A stretch of 64,000 bases of DNA, taken from NCBI RefSeq assembly GCF_030145815.1, contig NZ_JAIXHL010000019.1, positions 40,517 through 104,516 on the forward strand. The letters are read 5' to 3'. Below, one piece after another: positions 59,374 through 64,000 of this stretch. Source of the stretch: Sphingomonas sp. Its GTDB lineage: Bacteria; Pseudomonadota; Alphaproteobacteria; Sphingomonadales; Sphingomonadaceae. The position numbers and the translations under genes are program-made. How positions within the stretch are numbered: position 1 is the stretch's first letter; every line of letters begins with the position of its first letter. Under the pieces are notes generated by a model. The model was given only the letters and a program-made list of their open reading frames with translations. It searched no databases and was not told the DNA's origin.

Positions 59374-61365
59374 TCACCGACTCCTCCCCGCTGCCTCAGC
59401 GCGGGCTTGGTGCGTTCGGGATGAGGGCAGCGTGCGTTCGACACCGTCCCGCGGACGCTCCCCACCGCGGCGCTTGCTGCTTGCGGCGGCGCGATCGTAC
59501 TCGCGGGGGTCCCAATCATCCTCGGCAAGCTGGCGAGCGGCCCTGGCGAGGATGGCACGGCGCTGGTGCTCCGACATTGAGCCGGCACTTGCGCGGTGCG
59601 GCACAGCGTGCGCCTGGTTCGCAGGGGCGTGGCGCTCAGCTGTGGCACTTGCGACCTCCGGCATCGCTTGCGGGTGACCGGCGGCGGCGTTCGACCGCCG
59701 AACTGCATCCCGCCGCTGCTGGATGCGGGACGATCGCCGTCGCGCGGGCGGAACGGTCGTGGCGGCACCTTCCTGCACCTCGATGCCAAGCTCCCGCCCA
59801 AGCCGCCGTGCCTGAGCCACAAAGGCAGGATCTCCGTACGCGGCCACGGTGCCATAGCGGGTTCGGGCAACGATCAACGCGGCACGGACAGCGTCATCGG
59901 CGCTGTCGTTGATCCAGATGCGATCGCCGCGCTCGACAAAGGCTGGCGCGCTGCCGCGCAGATCATCGCGCCAGTATTGCACCGACGCACCCACCGGAAC
60001 GGCGACGAACCCCGTCGGCGCGATGCGATCTGCCGGGCACGTCGCCCAATCGATCACAAGCGAGCAGTCCTGAGCTCCCAGATCGTCCGGTACGATGTCA
60101 TCGAGATTGTCGATTTCGTCAATTTCGCTGCGCAGTTCGCGAAGCGCTGCGATGCGGTCGCGATATTCGGCATTGATCGCAGTGACGCGACGGTTCGCGA
60201 TCGCGGCAAGCCCTGCCCGCAGCTTTGCAAGGTCGGCAGGATCGCCAGCCAGCTGGCCCAGCTCCGCGCGCCTCGCGGCAAGATCGGCTCTGAGGTCGCT
60301 TAGCAGCGACTTGCGCTCGAGCCTCAACCGTTCGACCCGCCCCTGTAGCGCCGCGTGCAGCGTTTCCGCCTTCGTATCGCGCTCTGCCCAGCGGCTCGCG
60401 CGCTCAGGATAGAGGACGCGCGGCTCGTAAGGCTCCGGCTCGATCGTCGGCTGTGACCATTCGCCCCAGCGTCGCGTCAGCCTGGCCCAGCTCAGTGCCC
60501 GATCGACATTCGACAGTTTGACGCGGTGAAGGCCGTCACCGCTTCGAATCTCGCCGCCGCTGCCGGCCTTGACGACCTGCGCACCGAGCGGTGCAAGCAG
60601 GGCTTGCGCTTCGTCCCATGATGCTGCCCGCTCAAGCTGCGGTACGAGCAGTTCCTGTGCATAACGGGTGAAGCTCTCGACGCCCGTCTCTTCCTCCGAT
60701 TGAAGAACATAAGGATTGATCGCCGCCCGCTTCTTTGCTCGCGGCGGCATCGACGCGGTCCGCTCGACCCTGCCGTCGCGAACCTCATATCTCGCGCCCG
60801 CCTCGCGAGCGAACCCATGCGCATGTTCGATCCGTGCCATCGCTCGCTGCATCGCCTCATGTGAGCGGCCATCGCGACCGAACGGGGTAGCCGCGCCATG
60901 TTCATCGAGCGTCAGGACCAGGAAATGGATGTGACGATTGTCGGTGTCGCCGTGGAGCGCCCACATGATGATCCCGGCCTTGCAGCCAAGTTCATCGGCG
61001 AGGGTCGCCGCAGTATCGGCGCATGCTTCCGGGGTGATGTCCTCCTCGGTGTGAACCGATCCGACCAGGTGGCGCGCGGGCTTCTTCGATCGACTCGACC
61101 GCTTGGCCATGCGCTGCTCGAGCTCGAGTAGCGCTGCATCCCAGGCGAGCACCTGGCCGCCGACGAGACCGCCCGTCGCCAGCACGCGTTCGGCTTCTGC
61201 TTCGCGCGCAGCTTCCCTGCCGGCTACCATATAGCGCGACAGGGTCAGTCCATATTCCTCGGCAGGCGTGCTGCGTTTCGCCGTCTCCATATAGCGGGCC
61301 AGCGATCGCGCGTAACGCGACGCATTGCGTTCCGCTTCCTTTGCCGGCTTTTCGACGATGACCAT
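59374..61365 (-). CDS. Relaxase / mobilisation nuclease (MobP-type) with LPD7-like C-terminus
   Basis: A 663-residue protein. The three-histidine motif is ALHGDTDNRHIHFLVLTLDEHG, with H138, H145 and H147. The N-terminal about 60 residues are basic and contain tyrosines that could supply the nicking nucleophile. A coiled, charged middle (about 350-420) leads to a region near 440-540 with ERGDRIWINDSADDAVRAALIVARTRYG, as in LPD7 domains attached to relaxases. The final 100 residues are disordered. It should nick at the oriT candidate lying about 150-180 bases upstream of its start. Confidence 0.88.
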   Translation of the reverse strand: MVIVEKPAKEAERNASRYARSLARYMETAKRSTPAEEYGLTLSRYMVAGREAAREAEAERVLATGGLVGGQVLAWDAALLELEQRMAKRSSRSKKPARHLVGSVHTEEDITPEACADTAATLADELGCKAGIIMWALHGDTDNRHIHFLVLTLDEHGAATPFGRDGRSHEAMQRAMARIEHAHGFAREAGARYEVRDGRVERTASMPPRAKKRAAINPYVLQSEEETGVESFTRYAQELLVPQLERAASWDEAQALLAPLGAQVVKAGSGGEIRSGDGLHRVKLSNVDRALSWARLTRRWGEWSQPTIEPEPYEPRVLYPERASRWAERDTKAETLHAALQGRVERLRLERKSLLSDLRADLAARRAELGQLAGDPADLAKLRAGLAAIANRRVTAINAEYRDRIAALRELRSEIDEIDNLDDIVPDDLGAQDCSLVIDWATCPADRIAPTGFVAVPVGASVQYWRDDLRGSAPAFVERGDRIWINDSADDAVRAALIVARTRYGTVAAYGDPAFVAQARRLGRELGIEVQEGAATTVPPARRRSSRIQQRRDAVRRSNAAAGHPQAMPEVASATAERHAPANQAHAVPHRASAGSMSEHQRRAILARAARQLAEDDWDPREYDRAAASSKRRGGERPRDGVERTLPSSRTHQARAEAAGRSR

Positions 61366-61676
61366 GCGGGGAGATTATCCGCGCGCAATCGACCGCCCAA
61401 TGTGATCTTGCGCAAACTTGCCTGACCCGGACGAACGAACCGGGGCAGCCCGTAACATGCGCGACAGCGCGTAACTGGCTGCGAGAAGCGAAGCGCCGAG
61501 CGGCCATTCGACGGCTTCACCCTGGTGAAGCCCCATCCTGTGTCAAAAATCTCCCCCTGAGAGACTTTCCAGCACGTCATGTGATGCAAGACGATCGAAC
61601 GGTATGTGGCACGATCGGACCACACTCGACATTGCGCGCGCCAACATGTCGTGACCTGACATAACAGCTCGATGCG
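61366..61676. other. Intergenic region between relaxase and HTH regulator, holding the likely oriT
   Basis: This 311-base stretch is rich in short inverted repeats (for example CCCGG...CCGGG near 61425-61443). It has no credible gene. It should also include the relaxase promoter. Confidence 0.6.
61513..61541 (+). other. Candidate origin of transfer (oriT) with nick core
   Basis: The inverted repeat GGCTTCACC-N2-GGTGAAGCC is followed one base later by CCATCCTG-T. The MobP-class nick consensus is YATCCTG-Y just 3' of an inverted repeat, as in IncP and IncI plasmids. The cut would fall after the final G near 61540. Transfer would then lead rightward into the HTH/ParA genes and carry the relaxase last, the normal order. 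Confidence 0.7.
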
Positions 61677-62279
61677 CTATGCGCTCAGGTCGATCTCCGG
61701 CACCGGCTCAGCCGGTCGCAGCGATGGCCGGAGCGCATTGGCTAGCCGAGGTTGTTTGAACTTGGTCGCGATCCTGTCCAGCCAAGGCGTCGCGTCCCTG
61801 GCCTCAAGGAAGGCGAACATATCGTCAGCGTCTTCAAACCCCAGTGCAGTGGCATAACGCTTGCCGACGCGATCATGCCGGACGCCGAGAATGTCTGGAT
61901 AATAAAGCACGTGCCGCTCGAAGTCGGACAGCGTGGCGATGCTGCAGCCAACCTTTTCGGCGACCTGTCCGAGCGTCTGGCCCGACGCGCGCCGCGCCAG
62001 GCGGGCGAGAAAGCCCCACGGCAGAGCATCGCGCGCAGGGAGATCCCAATCGAGGCCGGGCAAACGGCCGAAGACCGTCGGATGCGTGAGCGCGCGCACG
62101 AGCTCCACGCCTGGGGTCGTGCGCCCTTCCTCAAGGCGAATGATCGTCTGGCGGGTCACGCCCACGCGGCGCGCAAGTCCCGTCCGCGTCCACTTCTTAT
62201 CGTTGCGAGCTTGCTTAACCGCCTCCCCGAATGAGGCGGTCACGTCAGTTCGGGGGAAGCGCGCTGGCGGACACGGCAT
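61677..62279 (-). CDS. Transcriptional regulator with two helix-turn-helix segments
   Basis: A 200-residue protein. The first HTH (residues 18-60) is a classic XRE fold: VKQARNDKKWTRTGLARRVGVTRQTIIRLEEGRTTP. A second HTH-like stretch at about 92-130 reads LARLARRASGQTLGQVAEKVGCSIATLSDFERH. It lies between oriT and the divergent ParA-like operon, a place for a repressor of transfer genes. Its own operator was not found. Confidence 0.82.
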   Translation of the reverse strand: MPCPPARFPRTDVTASFGEAVKQARNDKKWTRTGLARRVGVTRQTIIRLEEGRTTPGVELVRALTHPTVFGRLPGLDWDLPARDALPWGFLARLARRASGQTLGQVAEKVGCSIATLSDFERHVLYYPDILGVRHDRVGKRYATALGFEDADDMFAFLEARDATPWLDRIATKFKQPRLANALRPSLRPAEPVPEIDLSA

Positions 62280-62356
62280 GACACCGCGATAACAGCGCGG
62301 GTCGAAAAGTGTAACATATTTCTACAGATTTAGATGTGCCATCCCAAAACGTCGGG

Positions 62357-62887
62357 ATGAGCAATCCAACGCCGCCTTCATCCCCGCGATCGCACTTGTC
62401 GAAGCGCCGGCACCTCGACGGCGCCGCGCTCGAAGCCGCGCTGCGTGCCCAGCACCAACGCGATGCGACTGAGGAGCCGGCCTCGCTGCTCACGACGATG
62501 GGCGCGGTCAGACTGCTCAAACCACTCATCCTCGACCGCCGCATGCGCAAATGGACCGATCCAATGATCGCGGCATTGCTCGCCGAGCTGGGCGTCGAGA
62601 TCAGCGCCGAGACCTTGCGGACCTATCGCAGCCGTCTCGCTCGCGAAGCTGGCGCCGTTGAACCGGCAATTGCGCCGTTCGAGGCGGCCGGACCCGCTGA
62701 GACGGCTGCGGCCGCAGCACCAGCGGCCGCGCCACTTCCCGCAGAGTCAGCTGCGCCGACCGTCGATCCGACGCCGGCGCCATCCCCCTCGCCCACCCCG
62801 CCGCCGGTGAAAGCCGCGGCGGACGCCGAGACCGGCGCGACCCCGCCCCGGTTCAATCCCGCAGTCGATCTCGATGACTGCGTCTGA
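62357..62887 (+). CDS. Plasmid/ICE protein with helical DNA-binding-like core and Pro/Ala tail
   Basis: About 176 residues. The core (RRMRKWTDPMIAALLAELGVEISAETLRTYRSRLAREAG) has a pattern found in small conjugation or partition proteins, with a helix-turn-helix look around ISAETLRTYRSRL. The tail is a long proline/alanine-rich linker ending ATPPRFNPAVDLDDCV. A GTG 21 bases earlier is an alternative start. It lies 20 bases upstream of the ParA-like gene, so the two may act as a pair. Confidence 0.6.
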   Translation: MSNPTPPSSPRSHLSKRRHLDGAALEAALRAQHQRDATEEPASLLTTMGAVRLLKPLILDRRMRKWTDPMIAALLAELGVEISAETLRTYRSRLAREAGAVEPAIAPFEAAGPAETAAAAAPAAAPLPAESAAPTVDPTPAPSPSPTPPPVKAAADAETGATPPRFNPAVDLDDCV

Positions 62888-62907
62888 ACACCGCAAGGAG
62901 AAGTAAG

Positions 62908-63747
62908 TTGTTAAAATACGAACAGCGCAAGGCCATCATCGGCCTCAAGGACAAAGGAGGCGCCAAGCTGTCGACGTCGCTCATCGCAATGGCGACGGTG
63001 CTCCGCGCCACGGCCGGCGACAAGTTCCGGGTCCACGTCATCGATGCCGACGGGTTCAATTCGACGCTCACGCAGCGATTGGGTGAGCGCGACGAAGCAG
63101 GCCGGCTTTTGTCCGAGCAGGACGCCGGGCGGGGCGTGTTGAAGGCCGACCTGTTCCGGCCGGAGGGCGTCGCTCCCCTGTTCGAAGCCGTTGAATCCGA
63201 CGCGCGCTTCGTCATGATCGACACCCCCGCCGGCGGCCTCACGAAGATCGACGAACTCAGCGAAAATCTCGGTGCCAGTCAGTTCATCCAGCACATCGTC
63301 GATTGCGGGCGGCAGCCGATCGTCATGGTGCCCTTCTCGCCCGACGTGGCTTCGATCAGGGGCGTCGCCAAGGCGGTGGAGCGGTTCGGCGCCAGCGCGC
63401 CGATCGTTGCCATGCGCAGCATGGTTGGCGTCAAGGAGAGCGACTACCGTCTGTGGTCGGCTGAGGACTTCCAGGACCAGTACGGGCGTCAGGTCGGCGG
63501 CCGCACCCGGGCAGCGTTTGAAGCGGTCGGCGGGCGGATGATCGACATCCCGGCCTTGACCCCCGGCTCCAACGCCATGGCTGAGGCATTGAGCCTCACC
63601 TACGCTCAGGCGGCTGCCTACGCCGGTGGCAGCTGGCAGACCTATGACCGCCTGAATGTCCAGCAGTGGCTGCGTGGGTGGGTGTCCGAACTGCAGAAGG
63701 TTGCCGACCTCCTCGGGCTGGAAGACGCCGATTGGAGGGCATTCTGA
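62908..63747 (+). CDS. ParA/TraL-like P-loop protein with altered Walker A
   Basis: A 279-residue protein of ParA/MinD-like layout. TTG is the start, with AAGGAG seven bases upstream. Near the N-terminus is GLKDKGGAKLST where ParA proteins have KGGVGKST: the glycine-lysine of the P-loop is replaced by KL. HVIDADGF is the Walker A' region and RFVMIDTPAGG the Walker B-like strand. The rest (PIVMVPFSPDVASIRGVAKAVERFG) also fits. It may have lost or changed nucleotide binding. Genes of this type often accompany relaxases on mobile elements. Confidence 0.75.
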   Translation: MLKYEQRKAIIGLKDKGGAKLSTSLIAMATVLRATAGDKFRVHVIDADGFNSTLTQRLGERDEAGRLLSEQDAGRGVLKADLFRPEGVAPLFEAVESDARFVMIDTPAGGLTKIDELSENLGASQFIQHIVDCGRQPIVMVPFSPDVASIRGVAKAVERFGASAPIVAMRSMVGVKESDYRLWSAEDFQDQYGRQVGGRTRAAFEAVGGRMIDIPALTPGSNAMAEALSLTYAQAAAYAGGSWQTYDRLNVQQWLRGWVSELQKVADLLGLEDADWRAF

Positions 63748-63893
63748 TGAGCACGCCGATTTCCGACAGCTCCGATGACGGGGCCCCCTCTGCCCGCGTC
63801 TTGCTCGAGCGCTATTGCTATGGGCACACACCCGATGTGGAGGCGATCCTGCGTTTCGCGCACGATCATCGCCTTACCAGGCCGTTGACGTAG
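63747..63893 (+). CDS. Small protein of 48 residues
   Basis: A short acidic protein (STPISDSSDDGAPSARVLLERYCYGHTPDVEAILRFAHDHRLTRPLT). Its ATG shares a base with the stop of the ParA-like gene, so it is translationally coupled. It has no known domain. Confidence 0.5.
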   Translation: MSTPISDSSDDGAPSARVLLERYCYGHTPDVEAILRFAHDHRLTRPLT

Positions 63894-63914
63894 TCGCCTT
63901 TTCGGCGGCGGGGC

Positions 63915-64000
63915 TCAATGTTCGCCAGCAGAGGCGGCGATGAGCAGGATGCCTGCTTGGCCTGCCGCCTGGCCGATGAAGGCAAAGAGCAGCGTGTTCT
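63915..64000 (-). CDS. Possible C-terminus of a membrane protein (gene continues beyond window)
   Basis: On the minus strand an open frame enters from the right edge and ends in TGA. It reads NTLLFAFIGQAAGQAG followed by ILLIAASAGEH, which is hydrophobic. In this location a conjugation or mating-pair membrane protein is possible. The piece is too short for a real identification. Confidence 0.3.
   Translation of the reverse strand, partial: NTLLFAFIGQAAGQAGILLIAASAGEH

Noticed and set aside
63928..64000. Plus-strand ORF starting MFASRGGDEQ at the right edge
   Set aside because: No ribosome site, and the opposite strand reads as a more natural membrane segment; too short to decide.
1..64000. 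CRISPR arrays, rRNA genes, prophage structural genes
   Set aside because: No regularly spaced repeats, no rRNA-like sequence and no capsid, tail or terminase proteins were seen on either strand.

Overview
The window looks like DNA from a sphingomonad-type alphaproteobacterium (Sphingomonas/Sphingobium/Sphingopyxis group). The reasons are the very high GC content, the FecI/FecR plus STN-type TonB receptor trio, the PiuC-coupled siderophore receptor, the MesX/MesD methionine synthase pair and the general look of the proteins. The species call is an inference. Much of the window is accessory DNA: heavy-metal resistance, integration and mobilisation functions, and remnants of insertion sequences.

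Layout. (1) 1-3240, minus strand: an iron-type surface-signalling trio, ECF sigma factor -> FecR anti-sigma -> STN-domain TonB receptor, the last cut by the window edge. (2) 3741-17687: a TolC-family protein and a histidine-rich secreted peptide face a second such peptide. The second peptide leads a rightward operon of czcCBA (RND efflux with the HME1-type Zn/Co/Cd signature), a CDF-like transporter, a P1B-4 type metal ATPase (SPC and HEGST motifs), an acyltransferase, a SRPBCC protein, a Myb/SANT-like protein and a lipoprotein. Many of these genes are joined by ATGA overlaps. (3) 17715-23468: a lead/zinc/mercury region with two MerR regulators, two further CDF-like proteins, a methyltransferase, a cytochrome c-FTR1 permease resembling PbrT, MerT and a small cysteine-rich protein. 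It has four recognisable MerR-type promoters, three of which share one operator design. (4) 23536-30586, minus strand: a copper/silver cusCBA-F set with two small secreted Cys/Met-rich proteins upstream. (5) 31225-34833: arsR, two unrelated arsC genes, acr3, arsN2 and arsH, all overlapping.

(6) 35009-38389: two tyrosine integrases of different type, pointing away from each other, with a 3' half of tRNA-Glu(TTC) between them. This is an attachment-site scar. (7) 38433-45583: small genes of unknown function, with an orphan MobA/MobL-like relaxase domain, a leucine-rich-repeat-like protein and a DEDDh exonuclease. (8) 45626-50532: a perfect 22-bp palindrome and a cobalamin riboswitch precede mesX and mesD (B12-independent, folate-independent methionine synthase), an SBF-type transporter, a flavin reductase and a double-hotdog thioesterase. 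(9) 50634-58042: an IS5-type remnant, an Fbp-type ferric ABC importer, a siderophore receptor with its PiuC hydroxylase, and an IS3-type remnant next to a broken ORF. (10) 58167-64000: a mobilisation module with a MobP-type relaxase carrying an LPD7-like region, a likely oriT with a CATCCTG nick core, a double-HTH regulator, a ParA-like protein with an altered Walker A, and small genes.

Together this reads as a metal-resistance island next to one or more integrative/mobilisable elements whose right part carries methionine and iron-supply genes. The best candidates for new biology are the riboswitch-controlled MesX/MesD operon with its transporter and flavin reductase, the shared MerR operator regulon, and the oriT/relaxase/ParA-like module. 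All functions are inferred from reading the sequence; no database search was run.
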